64,000 nucleotides of DNA, from the NCBI GenBank assembly GCA_036936605.1, contig JAUPFV010000005.1, positions 78,876,885 through 78,940,884 of the forward strand. Reading direction: 5' to 3'. Both the position numbers and the translations under genes were made by a program. The notes beneath the pieces are model-generated. The model worked only from the letters and a program-made list of their open reading frames with translations, was not told where the DNA came from and made no database searches. This document shows positions 19,823-30,189 of the stretch, in pieces. Each line of letters opens with the position of its first letter. Position 1 is the first letter of the stretch. The stretch is from Limnanthes douglasii subsp. nivea (taxonomy: Eukaryota > Streptophyta > Magnoliopsida > Brassicales > Limnanthaceae).

Positions 19823-20276
19823 GATAAAAAATGAACTTGTTGACATATGTAAAGTCGGATAAACTGGAGATGACTGGGTATTCCGACATGTATTTTGATG
19901 GATTCGTACACACATTAAAATTCAAGTAATAAAAAATATTCTTTTTGGGTCGAGGTGCAATATCCTGGAAAAGTGTAAAGTAAATACTGATTGCATCGTC
20001 CACCATGGTGGAAGAATTTGTTGCATGCTTTAAGGCATCAAACTGGTAATTGTGGCTGCAAAATTCTGCAGTTCAATATACTAACAGTAATAAGAACTTG
20101 TCTATTTCCAAACACATAGACATGAGCACATCAGCACAAACTCTATGATAGCTAAGATGGATCAGATATAGATAGAGCACATCAGCACAAACTCTATGAT
20201 AGCTAAGATCCTCTAACAGAGGTGGTTTTGTCTAAGGTTTTCCAGGGACATACCATCAGTATGGGTGTAGTTGATT

Positions 20277-20689
20277 TAGAGGATTGTTAGTTTCAGTTGG
20301 AGAGTTTATAATAAGATCTGATGTTATATTTTGCAGTATTGTGCACATTGAAGTCTATTGTAATATGTACATGCTTGGAAATATTTTTTGATATATGTAT
20401 TGTATTGGATCTCGAAATGTATGAACCGTTTAAGAGTAGATATGTATGATTACAAGCCATATTGCTCTTAGGCCATGCCTCATAATTAGCCCAAGTAATT
20501 GATTGATAATGGCAATATGATTACTCTTGCATTCTATTGTTCACATTACGAGAAATAGGTCTTTAGTCCTTTATTATTATCAGTCGTGTACATGGTTGTA
20601 TCTTTTTCCCATTGAAAATGAATATATGGAGCTCATTAAAGTAGAATATGTATGATTGAGTAGCATGTGGCGGTTCAAGTGGGAGATTG
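20277..20689 (+). other. Copia A 3' untranslated region
   Basis: No gene is seen. The stretch links the worn RNase H end to the polypurine tract GGTTCAAGTGGGAGATTG near 20673 that precedes the LTR. Confidence 0.55.
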
Positions 20690-21105
20690 TTGGAATGTAT
20701 TTATTTAATATATTTATGGGCTGACAATAATTTGGACAGACATGTTAAATAAAAATATTCGATCATTGTTTTAAGAATTCAAAATTAAAAGTAATTGAGT
20801 TAATTATTTAATTAACTAAATTGGATCTATATGTAAAAAGGCGTTATGGGCTCAAGTGTGGTAACCAGATTGAATTTGGGCACTATAATGAAGAGGGCCC
20901 AAATCTGAACACTTAAGCCTGAATTAATAAATCATGGAAATAAATTTAATTATCAATTTATCGGGTTATGGTCCCCGGACACAAGAAAGTAGTGAAGGAT
21001 GGGATTTACAGTGTTGGACTTCATATTATAAAGACTACACGTAAGGGGCTAGGTTTAGCAATTTCATCATCCTAAACCATAATCAAATAAACGACAACTT
21101 CCTTT
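20690..21105 (+). repeat. Start of copia A 3' LTR, interrupted by copia C
   Basis: The LTR begins TGTTGGAATGTATTTATT straight after the purine tract and runs until copia C enters at 21105. It resumes after 25180 for an undetermined length. No partner 5' LTR is in the window, so its far end cannot be fixed. Confidence 0.65.
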
Positions 21106-21331
21106 TGTTAGAATATGAAAGAGTAAATAAGACTCAATGTCTTACACTGCAGCACAAAATGACTTTAAATAGCCTACAAAAAGCGTTACATATTCAAGTC
21201 AATAAATGATAAACTTTATTGACCAATATAGTAACGTTTAAAATACTAATTGATGTAACGTCTAAAATACTAATTGATATAACGTTTAATTATTAAATAA
21301 GATAATTAAAGCAATTGAATCAATTCTAACA
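21106..21331 (-). repeat. 3' LTR of copia C
   Basis: 226 bp, TGTTAGAATATG to CAATTCTAACA. A few substitutions and indels separate it from the right LTR, and both contain a short internal repeat ACGT(C/T)TAAAATACTAATTG. Confidence 0.93.
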
Positions 21332-21383
21332 AATAAGATAATTATTAAATTGGATATGCTTGAAAAGCAGAGAGTTTAATCTT

Positions 21384-22482
21384 CTAGTGCTTGCACTCAA
21401 GTGAACTTCGAGAGTTAAGAAACGTCTCCAACTTCACTGAGTTAACAAACGTCTCCAACTTCACTGGCTTGGTCATTATATCTGCAACTTGTTCTTCTGT
21501 TCCACAATAAACCAGCTTCACAACTTCTTGATTTGTAAGATCGTGTAGGTAATGATACCTTACATCGATATGCTTCGTGCTTCTATGCATACCGGATTCT
21601 TCGAGAGTTTAATTAAAGAAATGATGTCACAATAGATTTCCAGAAAATCGGATTGTTCAGATGTGATTTGTTCTATAATTTCTTTGAGCCATACACAATG
21701 ACAAGCACAAGATGTTGCAGCAATATACTCTGCTTCAGTTGTAAACAAAGTAAGTACCTTATCTACATAGAGATTTACCATGATATACTTCACTCCTTCC
21801 CTCTTAATGAATAATGTGTGATCATGACTACTTTTGTCGAATCCTTCTTGCTTGAAATACCTCTCTACCCAACAAAACCAAGCCCGGGGAGCTTGCTTCA
21901 AACCATACAAAGATTTCTTGAGTCGATATACTTTATCTTCTTCACCCTTTTTAACAAAAACCTCTAGTTGATCCACATGCACCACTTCTTTCAATTCTCC
22001 ATATAAGAAAGCATTTTTTGCAGCAACAACCAATAAAAGTTTGATTGTATCCCATCTTGCAACCAGTGCAAAAACTTCATCATAATCAATGTCTTTTTCT
22101 TGTGCATATTCTTTTACCACTAAGTTTGCTTTGTAATTATCCACTTCTCCATCTTCATTTGATTTTGTCTTAATGGCTTCTATTTCATATTTAATTGCTT
22201 CAATCCAATTTGTTTCTTTGACAACTTCTTTAAAACACATCGGATCAGCAATAAACATAAATAGTGCCAATGCCATTTGTACTTCAGCCTCTCCATCTAA
22301 AGTCCTTTCTGCACTTTCATAATCTTGCATCCATATTGGTGTTGTATGACTTCTTTTCTGATGTGTTTCAGGTTGAGATGACATGACATTATTTTCACCA
22401 ATGTCATCTTCCTCGACCGCTTTGATATCTTCATCATTCTCCTTTCTAGTAGTGTCTTATTCTCTCCATTCAAGACTATCAT
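21384..22482 (-). pseudogene. Copia C reverse transcriptase and RNase H remnant
   Basis: The main frame (21560-22384) begins in the linker after integrase and runs through RT motifs (KANLVVKEYAQEKDIDYDEVF, VYRLKKSLYGLKQAPRAWF). At MVNLYVDKV the second catalytic aspartate is lost, and the sequence jumps straight to the RNase H motif TTEAEYIAATS, so ~150 residues of RT and connection are deleted. The last RNase H piece (STKHIDVRYHYLHD, VADIMTKPVK) is in another frame at 21384-21590. A KLETF(V/L)NS unit is duplicated near its end. Not functional. Confidence 0.85.
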
Positions 22483-22776
22483 TTGAATTTTTCACATCAA
22501 CATTCCAATCCCACTTCTCTTCCTCTTCGACTTTCATACATCTATTTAAACCAGATTTTCTAATTGCAGATATAGTGAACATGCGGTTTATTGTTATTGT
22601 AGAGTTTATAATCAAACCTTTACGAGGATGGTAGATTTTTCATACTCCTTGGTCGATCAAAATAGTTAAACCTTTTTCTTGAAGTTGCCCAACACTTAGT
22701 AGATTATTAGTCAATTCTGGAACAAAAAACACATCTGTTAATATTAGGGTTAGCCCTTCAACTTCAAACTTCACAT
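22483..22776 (-). pseudogene. Copia C protease end and pre-integrase scrap, integrase deleted
   Basis: Minus-strand codons read LTDVFFVPELTNNLLSVGQL (end of the protease region) and then pass within ~50 codons to the acidic linker that normally follows integrase (DWNVDVKNSNDSLEW). The zinc-binding pre-integrase region and the entire DDE core are gone. Stops are present. Confidence 0.7.
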
Positions 22777-23739
22777 TCATTTTCCCATCACCTCCATTCG
22801 TGAGCTATTCTCTAGTTTTACTTCATGTCTAAAGTTTTCATTGAGCTCAATAAACCAATCTTTGTTACCTGTCATATGATTTGAACAACCTGAATCGATA
22901 AACCACATCCCTTTATCTTCAACCTCTTTGATATTCATATGAGCCATTAAAAGTAATTCTTCTCCTTCATCGAACTCGGCGTAGTTTGATTTATTTTCTC
23001 CATTTGGGCACTCATATTGATAGTGGCCTAGCTTGTGACACCTGAAGCATTCAACGTGAGCTCTGTTAATACTCCATCCTCTTCCACCTCTTCCCCTGTC
23101 TCTCGAGAAATTACTTCCCCATCTGCCAGAATTACTTATTCCACTGCATTGTTTGTAGTTGCAATCACCATCGACTTTCAGTACTTGTTCTTCAGAGACT
23201 TTGCGTCGCAGCTTCTGTTCATGAACAAGTAATGAGCTTTGCAATTCATCGACTGTCATTTGATTAATATCGTTTGACTCCTCAATTGAACATACAATAT
23301 AATTAAAATCATCTGTCATAGTGTGCTGGATTTTCTCAATAATCTTTACATCTTCCAGGTCTTCTCCACAGTTTCTCATGTCATTTGCTATGACCATGAC
23401 TCTTCCAAAATAATTTGTCACTGTCTCACCATTATTCATCTCTTCTGTTTCAAACAATCTTCGAAGCCTATGGAGTTGAGCACGCTTCACTCTTTCATTG
23501 CCATGATACTTGGTCTTCATTGCTTCCCAAAGTTGTTTGGATGTCTGCTTTTGAGTAATAGTCTTCAAAATAGTCTTATCGATGGACTGAAACAAATAAT
23601 TCTTTGCCTTCAAATCTTTAAGCCTTGATTCATCCAACATCTTTTGCTGCACTGTCGTCAACACTTCACCTTCTCCAGGTTCCTGGTGGCCTGGTTGAAT
23701 CACACACCAGTACTCTTTTGAACGTAAAAGATTCTCCAT
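22777..23739 (-). CDS. Copia C Gag with CCHC knuckle and start of protease
   Basis: 320 residues, open throughout. The N-terminal ~200 residues are a UBN2-type copia gag (LWEAMKTKYHGNERVKRAQL and MTVDELQSSLLVHEQKL). A zinc knuckle CFRCHKLGHYQYEC follows at ~231-244, then the aspartic-protease motif with DSG instead of DTG (MWFIDSGCSNHMTG), a common form in this clade. Gag packages the element's RNA. The start ATG at 23739 lies in a segment that is repeated three more times upstream, each repeat carrying the same first nine codons and then a stop. Confidence 0.87.
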   Translation of the reverse strand: MENLLRSKEYWCVIQPGHQEPGEGEVLTTVQQKMLDESRLKDLKAKNYLFQSIDKTILKTITQKQTSKQLWEAMKTKYHGNERVKRAQLHRLRRLFETEEMNNGETVTNYFGRVMVIANDMRNCGEDLEDVKIIEKIQHTMTDDFNYIVCSIEESNDINQMTVDELQSSLLVHEQKLRRKVSEEQVLKVDGDCNYKQCSGISNSGRWGSNFSRDRGRGGRGWSINRAHVECFRCHKLGHYQYECPNGENKSNYAEFDEGEELLLMAHMNIKEVEDKGMWFIDSGCSNHMTGNKDWFIELNENFRHEVKLENSSRMEVMGK

Positions 23740-24178
23740 GAGTAAACTCCAATGATCGTAATCTCCATCAAATTTGAGTACACATGGGGCACTGAAATTT
23801 TCTTCACTCTTTCTTCACTCTCTCTTCACTCTTTCTTCACTCTTTTGAACGTAAAAGATTCTCCATGAGTAAACTCCAATGATCGTAATCTCCATCAAAT
23901 TTGAGTACACATGGGGCACTGAAATTTTCTTCACTCTTTCTTCACTCTCTCTTCACTCTTTCTTCACTCTTTCTTCACTCTTTTGAACGTAAAAGATTCT
24001 CCATGAGTAAACTCCAATGATCGTAATCTCCATCAAATTTGAGTACACATGGGGCACTGAAATTTTCTTCACTCTTTCTTCACTCTCTCTTCACTCTTTT
24101 GAACGTAAAAGATTCTCCATGAGTAAACTCCAATGATCATAATCTCCATCAAATTTGAGTACACATGGGGAACTGAAA
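23716..24178 (-). repeat. Four tandem copies of the gag start and leader (unit ~116-138 bp)
   Basis: A block containing GAACGTAAAAGATTCTCCAT and GTACACATGGGGCACTGAAA recurs four times. The units differ mainly in how many 11-bp CACTCTTTCTT-type steps they hold. The first copy spans the real gag start. The other three place an ATG at 24120, 24004 and 23866 (minus strand), each followed by the gag N-terminus MENLLRSKE and then a stop. Confidence 0.92.
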
Positions 24179-24662
24179 TTTTCTTCACTCTTTCTTCACT
24201 CTTTCTTCACTCTTTCTTCACTCTTTCTTCACTCTTTCTTCACTCTTTCTTCACTCTTTCTTCACTCTTTCTTCACTCTTTCTTCACTCTTTCTTCACTC
24301 TTTCTTCACTCTTTCTTCACTCTTTCTTCACTCTTTCTTCACTCTTTCTTCACTCTTTCTTCACTCTTTCTTCACTCTTTCTTCACTCTTTCTTCACTCT
24401 TTCTTCACTCTTTCTTCACTCTTTCTTCACTCTTTCTTCACTCTTTCTTCACTCTTTCTTCACTCTTTCTTCACTCTTTCTTCACTCTTTCTTCACTCTT
24501 TCTTCACTCTTTCTTCACTCTTTCTTCACTCTTTCTTCACTCTTTCTTCACTCTTTCTTCACTCTTTCTTCACTCTTTCTTCACTCTTTCTTCACTCTTT
24601 CTTCACTCTTTCTTCACTCTTTCTTCACTCTTTCTTCACTCTTTCTTCACTCTTTCTTCACA
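24179..24662. repeat. 11-bp minisatellite, about 43-44 perfect copies
   Basis: The unit TTCACTCTTTC repeats without visible error over ~480 bp in the copia C leader. Because 11 is not a multiple of three, all frames of a strand read the same 11-residue peptide repeat, giving long but meaningless open frames on the plus strand. To the right, 24662-24940 continues with degenerate units of CACACATACCTCACTCTTTT. Confidence 0.95.
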
Positions 24663-24948
24663 CACGTACCTCACTTTTTTTCTGTTTCACTCTTTCTTCA
24701 CACACATACCTCACTCTTTTTCTGTTTCACTCAGACACACATACCTCACTCTTTTTGTGTTTCACTCAGACACATACCTCACTCTTTTTGTGTTTCGCTC
24801 CGACACACATACCTCACTCTTTTTGTGTTTCGCTAAGACACACATACCGCACTCTCACTCAGATTGTTTTACTCAGACACACATACCTCTCACTCAAATT
24901 GTTTTACTCAAACACACATACCTCTCAAACACACATACTCTAATACCA

Positions 24949-25175
24949 TGTTAGAATATGAAAGAGTAAATAAGACTCAATGTCTTAAACTGCAGCACAA
25001 AAATGACTTTAAATAGCCTACAAGAAGCGTTACATATTCAAGTCAATAAATGATAAACTTTATTGACCAGAATACTAACGTCTAAAATACTAATTGATGT
25101 AACGTCTAAAATACTAATTGATATAACGTTTAATTATTAAATAAGATAATTAAAGCAATTGAATCAATTCTAACA
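24949..25175 (-). repeat. 5' LTR of copia C
   Basis: 227 bp, matched to the LTR at 21106-21331 and followed by the target duplication CCTTT. The primer-binding site lies just inside (about 24938-24948). Confidence 0.93.
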
Positions 25176-25180
25176 CCTTT

Positions 25181-25740
25181 AGTGTAACTTTTCCTTTTTA
25201 CTAACTCGTTCGGCAGGTTTCTGAAAGCAATATATAGAATCACTAAAGAACAAAATAGAATATTAGATGGAAATTATATTTTAAAATAGTTTTCGAATAT
25301 TAGATTTGATTTGATTTTATTTTATTTTTTGAATATTTTTTAAAAATAATATATTAACATTTATTTTTAGATATAAAATGTCTTTAAATAGTTGTATGCA
25401 ATCAAAGAGACATTTAAAAAGAGTGATAATAAAACCAACAATTTTACAAAATTAAGTGTGTTGATGCCTGTTAGAAATTAGTTGTGCACCCAAATGAAAA
25501 AATGGCAAAGAGGATATTTTCCTCCATTTGGCAATAGCAGACACAGGTCCGTTAACTCCTGGCTGGGGGGTTTACGCAGCAGACACAATTTAAGTTTAGG
25601 TTTTGTTTTTTTGCGTCCGGAGGAGATGTGTTTCCTGTTTTTGATATCCTAATTCCAATAGAATTCCTGATTACTTTGTTTGTCGATGATAAGTTGTTTC
25701 CTGTTTTAGAGATTACTTAGTTTCCTCTTTTGCACTCTTA
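25181..25740. other. Rest of copia A LTR and intergenic DNA
   Basis: The first part continues the copia A LTR beyond the copia C insertion, but its end cannot be placed. The remainder is AT-rich with no coding content and leads into the promoter of the next gene. Confidence 0.45.
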
Positions 25741-25744
25741 ATTT

Positions 25745-25754
25745 TCTATAAAAG
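25745..25754 (+). promoter_or_regulatory. TATA box of the RING-H2 gene at 25848
   Basis: TCTATAAAAG lies about 100 bp before the ATG, followed by a likely transcription start near 25775-25785. It is a good match to the plant TATA consensus. Confidence 0.6.
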
Positions 25755-25847
25755 CAGAGTCCCCACTCTTAAATTTGTATTCAACATCTATCGGTCTTAG
25801 TTTTCTAATAAGTTTAGTCAATAATTTTCTTTCTTCTTTAAAGTTCA

Positions 25848-26500
25848 ATGGTAGTCGTGCAAGTGGAGTTCAGATCAAGAGATCGATCGACTTCCACATC
25901 TTCGCTCATTAAACTTGAGGTATTCAGGCCGTTGGCGTATCGGAGGAGGAGTCTTGCTAATAGGACCGTTGAGTTTGAGTTCGAAGTTCCTTTTGATGTT
26001 TCGGCAGCCTACTCGACCTCCAAATCTTGTGTCACACAGGCACTCGCTGGATTGAACGTGGAGGTCTACAGTCGTTTTTAGCCGAGAGAATTGCGGAAGC
26101 GCTAACTAGATCAGAGTTGGTGTCTTCTGTAGACCTCAAAGTTGGAGTGATAGTAAGGACAAACGACACCCACAATTTTAACTTGGATGATGATCCTGCA
26201 ACCATGGTTTGTAGCCCTCTTCGTATTATCGATGTTATTCATCCTTTTGGCATCAAAAGAGTGGACTATGAGAAGATGCAACGAGAAGGAAGGCTTGTTG
26301 ATATTGACAGAAAGATTCCTTGTTCTATATGTTTAGAAGAATTTTCGGATCCAAATAACGTCCTCAAGATGCCATGTTCTCATTTTTTTCATGAGATTTG
26401 TATTTTCAAGTGGGTGGATAAGAAAATAGCATGTCCGCTTTGTCGTTCAGAGCTGATCTACAAAGACACTATTTGGTCTTACTTTTGTGATTGCTGCTAA
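25848..26500 (+). pseudogene. RING-H2 protein gene interrupted by one frameshift
   Basis: The first frame (25848-26081) gives ~77 residues beginning MVVVQVEFRSRDRST; the second (open to 26500) carries on from SFLAERIAEALTRSELVSS to a C-terminal RING-H2 finger: CSICLEEF, CSHFFHEIC, CPLC. All eight zinc ligands are intact. The two frames join at a run of five T's near 26075-26079, so one base added or lost there separates them. A TATA box and leader precede the start. It could be a recent pseudogene, a sequencing error in a homopolymer, or a gene translated from a downstream ATG. Outside the finger it does not resemble the RING-H2 gene at 483-1157. No intron or membrane segment is seen. Confidence 0.7.
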
Positions 26501-27568
26501 ATACAAGTGTAATTTTTTCCTCTCATACAAATCTAAATGTACAATTTTTTCAGGTAAATAAGATACTTGTTGAGATGATATCCTAATTGCATTGTGCTTT
26601 ATGTAAGAAGAGCTTCTACTGATGTGTTTTTTTATCTGCAAGAGTTGCCCTAAAGTAACCAAAGAATTCAAAATTTTATAGTAAATATCAAATTAGATGA
26701 GACTTATATTTGGTACACAATAGCAGTGAGAAATAAGTGACAAATATCTAATGTCAAAGTCTTATTCCAATTCAGGATTTTCACCTTCGTTTGTAGGAGA
26801 AGAAAAAGAAAAACACGGTGAGAGAACACAATAGGCATCTCTTCTCTCTACCGTCTGAGAGAGAACAATGTGCCTTCTCTCATGGCAGCGGTATTCAGTT
26901 TGTAAACACTGTGCCAAGCATATTGCCGTTGAAAGGGGTTCATAATGGTATGATTGTGTATCTTGTAGTGATAAATCTTGCTTACCGCCCAACAAACGAG
27001 CATGAAACTCGGACACTGCAGCACTCATCTCTTAAACTCGAATTTGACAAGGAAGAAGAGCATTTAGAGCAGCATGAATGTTATCCAAGCTATGAAAATT
27101 GAAAGGTGTAACAAAATTTGCTACTTAAAAGCTTAACCAAAACTAAAATATTTTTTTTATCCACGGACTGTACTTTTCTTACACTCAAAGAGCAGGTGGA
27201 AGCCATACCTGACCTTTTGAGAGACTAGAAATGAAAAAGATGAAAAGAGGAAAAGTGGTGTAGTACCTAACAAAAATTATTTATACAATTTTTTTCTTAA
27301 TAATAAAATTCTCCCAAATCAGGAGTGAGATAGAACGTGTCTAAATTTAGGAATATTCTAATAAAATATTATGTTTACTTTTCTGTTTGTAATTTATTTT
27401 AGATTGTATTATTATATTCTATTTTTTTCCACAAAATTTGGATTTTTATTGAGAACTTTCAAAATTCAGGTGGCAAAATTGAAAAAAAAAACAAAAAAAT
27501 TTACTCATAATAAAGAAAGAATAAGAAATTTAGCCTTGCTTTGCAATTTCCCAACTTCCAAAAATAGG
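26501..27568. other. Intergenic DNA with two overlapping open frames of unknown meaning
   Basis: 26762-27102 is open on both strands for ~90 codons (minus: MSAAVSEFHARLLGGKQD; plus: MREHNRHLFSLPSERE). I recognise neither, and base composition is higher in GC than the flanks, so it may be an old exon. The rest is AT-rich and empty. Confidence 0.35.
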
Positions 27569-28510
27569 TGAAGTCACCGAGAGACCTCATCGACCTTTAC
27601 CGAATTCTTCAGTTCTCCCACCACCGGAAAACACAGTTCTAGAGAGAGAAAGTGAATTGTATTTCTAGAGAGAGAAAGTACAATAGTTTGATGGGTGAAT
27701 AGCAAATGAAGTTCTCCTCCTTATATAGGTTCCGTGGATGATTCTAGAAGATCTTCTAGAATCATCTCCTTCTGGTAGCTTCTCTCTAATTACAATAAAT
27801 GTCTAGATAATAAAGGAAAGTTCTAGATTACAAGGAAAGTTCTATAATATCCTAGAATATTCTTGGGGCTTATGGAATGTTCTAGAAGTGATGTAGAGTC
27901 TTCTAGAAGCTTTTGGAATATTCTGGAAGCTTAGGGTTTCTCTATTGATGAAGAGTCTTCCAGAATCTTTTATAACTCTCTAGAATATTCTAGATACTTC
28001 CAAGGTACCTCGCGGGTCGGACTGTCTCTAGAGCGAGATTGGACAGGCCGTGGCATTCTCCCCCACCAAATCTCGCGACATCCTCGTCGTGGTGTGCTCG
28101 TTGAAATGCTCAATGGTATCCTTGAACCGCCAAAGGGATTCTTCAGGTTCCCAAGTTGCTTCCTGTACATATGCATTCTTCCACTTCACCAGATACTCCT
28201 TACAAGGTGGTACACCCTTCCTCCGTACAATGTGGTCGGCCAATAATTCGTCTACGTTTTTATCGAATGATATGGCAATCATGGGTGGTGCCCAGTTGGA
28301 TTCTCCTCGACTTGCATCTTCCTTGTCTTGATGGAATGGCTTTAAGTTGCTAACGTGGAAGACTGGATGGATTTTCATCTTGGATGGGATTTTTACTCAG
28401 TATGATGTTTTCCCCACTTTGGCTATCACTTCAAATGGCCCTTCATACTTGTGTAATAAGCCTTTGTGTAGCGGTCTGGTGTATTGAATTGTTTTGGAAG
28501 GAGCTTGACA
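27569..28510 (-). mobile_element. Truncated 3' end of a Ty3/gypsy chromovirus
   Basis: On the minus strand, 28510-28028 reads the end of integrase (LLHKYEGPFEVIAKVGKTSY, a stop, then MKIHPVFHVSNLKPFHQD) followed by a chromodomain (EYLVKWKNAYVQEATWEPEE). The chromodomain is the hallmark of chromoviruses and steers integration to certain chromatin. A purine tract GGTGGGGGAGAA leads to a probable 3' LTR beginning TGCCACGGCC at 28055 and running to ~27569 (ends TG on the plus strand). Gag, RT and most of integrase are absent. Confidence 0.8.
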
Positions 28511-29161
28511 AACATAACATAACATTTTATTTTAATGATTCTACATCTATAAAAAAAAGGTTATTTTAAAAGTTCAATTTGCTCTAACTAGTCAATAATA
28601 TACATAAATTAGAGAATAAATTTTATATCATTTTTATCAGGCTGGTTACCAGGCGGACCGGTCCATACCGGTAAGAGATTTAGTCTATAACTTTGGTTCC
28701 CAATCCGTTCTCTAAGCTATCTGGACCGGTCTCAGACGGGTCTTACCGGTCCGGTCCCGGACGGGTAAACGAGTTGGGAGGTCCAATAATAGCTTTACAA
28801 GAGACTATACTAAAAACATCATCATAATCGAAGGATGAATCACTGGTTTAAACCTTATTAGTAGGTTTTATGAGTTTAATCTATTATGAATTTTATTATG
28901 TTTAACTTTTCAATTATAAGTTTTGATTTATTTAGGTAGAATTTATCCCAATAAGATTTCAGGAATCAGATGGATGGTTAGGATAAAGATATTAGGCAGA
29001 ATAGTAAGTTTAAAAGATCTTATCCTGAAACATTTTTTTCCAAAGGTTTTGGGTCGAGCTTTAAGTTAACAACCACTTAAATAATAAATCGTAAGCCCAT
29101 AAAAAAATTAAAATCTAGTGTACTTCTTATAAATACAAATGTTGCCTTCATTAATAAGGTC
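28511..29161. other. Intergenic relics, including a hAT-like GC patch
   Basis: Bases 28640-28790 are rich in GGACCGGTC and GGTCCGGTCCCGGACGGGT, the style of worn hAT ends. 28880-29161 resembles 43830-44110 and may be one side of an old LTR pair split by the gypsy composite. No gene is seen. Confidence 0.4.
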
Positions 29162-29166
29162 GACAC

Positions 29167-29605
29167 TGAAGAGTTTTTAAGAATGCTCAGGGGTGATTTT
29201 GTGATACGAAGATCTTTTAGTGTCAAAACAAGGTGTGACCCTTTGTTTATGAGTCTTTTTAGAGAGAGAAAGTGAGAATTAGATTAAGTAGAGAGATAAA
29301 GTAATATTATATTCATCTCGGGATCTGTGAAGCGTGTGTGGTCCTTTTATAGTACAATTGCGGGTCCCACACACTTTAATTCCCGTTTATTACACTTTTG
29401 GTCCCTATATATTTTCATCCTCTCATAATAGATACTTCTTTAGTAGTGTATACAATTTGTCCCCTAATACAATTTATTCTTTACAATTCTCTACTAACAA
29501 ACTTCTTCTTTACAATTTTCTCCTTAACACACTTCTTCTTTACAATTTTCTCCTTGACAAACTTCTTCTTTACAATTTCACCGTGTCTTTTATTCTCCCT
29601 CATCA
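29167..29605 (-). repeat. 3' LTR of the gypsy composite
   Basis: 439 bp, TGAAGAGTTTTT to CTCCCTCATCA on the plus strand, highly similar to 39711-40149. Just inside it, GTAGCCCCCCAGTC is the complement of a purine tract that would prime plus-strand synthesis. Confidence 0.9.
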
Positions 29606-30157
29606 GTAGCCCCCCAGTCTTAGTAAAAATAGTTTTACTAGGACTGTAAAGAAGTCTTCGTTGCTCCCTCAAATATCTTTTCTTCGGATAACTCATCTTC
29701 AACTGCAAAATTTCCTCCTCGAAAATACTTTTGGACAAAACCATGTCCCTTTGAAAGAGCGTCTCCTCGAAAAAGCGTCTTCTTAACAAGTGTCTCCAGT
29801 TACTTTTTAGTTCACACTAACCAGTAGCCCCCACAATCCTTGCAATGTCTTGGCCACGCTTGACACAGTCCTTGACAACATCGTGCATCGGAATTCGCTG
29901 TATCAGCACATCAAAGCCATCAATAATAATCTAAGAGATTGCAAGGATTGGATCAAGGGGATATGACATGAGCAGTCGTACTTCATTGCCAGCACATCTG
30001 TTAGAAAGCTTTTTGTATCCTCTATGCTAGATTATGCCTCTACACCTTCTCCCGCGCTTTTCATCAACCATTGTGCACCTACATTTCCCGTCATGCCCCT
30101 AGGCAAACAATAGAAAATGTCCCCAGGCCTGACTTACCCTAAAAGCCCATTGTCTTC

Positions 30158-30164
30158 TATAAAT
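30158..30164 (+). promoter_or_regulatory. TATA box of the antisense gene (element 1)
   Basis: TATAAAT within CTTCTATAAATATTGACC, ~30-40 bp before an open plus-strand frame that leads into the extra gene. It is kept in the duplicate at 40702-40708. It faces away from gag-pol. Confidence 0.55.
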
Positions 30165-30189
30165 ATTGACCTCCTTCATTAATAGCTAA

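Larger units (their letters stand above)
16400..20276 (+). mobile_element. Ty1/copia relic (copia A): end of RT and RNase H, split by a hAT element
   Basis: Before the hAT, 16435-16572 reads YAQVFTRTDICFAANMLGRY and GNPGMNH; after it, 19823-20110 continues with KSDKLEMTGYSD, GAISWKS, EEFVACFKASN and SISKHID, and ~20211-20276 with a worn PLT-type C-terminus. These are consecutive pieces of copia RT tail and RNase H. Several stops and shifts are present. A polypurine tract (AAGTGGGAGAT) at ~20679 leads to the LTR at 20690. The 5' part of the element is absent. A 34-bp unit (AGCACATCAGCACAAACTCT and on) is repeated at ~20122 and ~20175. Confidence 0.82.
21106..25175 (-). mobile_element. Ty1/copia element (copia C), integrase-deleted and repeat-rich
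   Basis: Flanked by the 5-bp duplication CCTTT (21101-21105, 25176-25180) with TGTTAG...CTAACA LTRs of 226 bp (21106-21331) and 227 bp (24949-25175). On the minus strand a primer site TGGTATTAGAG (one base off the initiator-tRNA-Met complement) lies inside the right LTR, followed by a repeat-filled leader, gag with protease start, and a fused RT/RNase H remnant. Integrase is missing altogether and the RT is internally deleted. It must depend on other elements, or is dead. It sits in the LTR of copia A. Confidence 0.93.

Noticed and set aside
23716..24662. Possible CRISPR array because of regular repeats
   Set aside because: Units are contiguous tandem repeats without unique spacers, in a eukaryotic retrotransposon leader.
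24133..24954. Long plus-strand open frames (262 and 273 codons) with a leucine-phenylalanine-serine repeat
   Set aside because: They are translations of the 11-bp minisatellite, which has no stop in any frame of that strand; there is no start context, domain or conservation.
26762..27102. Possible gene open on both strands
   Set aside because: Neither translation has a recognisable motif or gene-like context; left as unassigned rather than called.
29334..29789. Short frames within the gypsy LTR (both strands)
   Set aside because: LTR sequence with repeated CTTCTTTACAATTTTCTCC words; non-coding.
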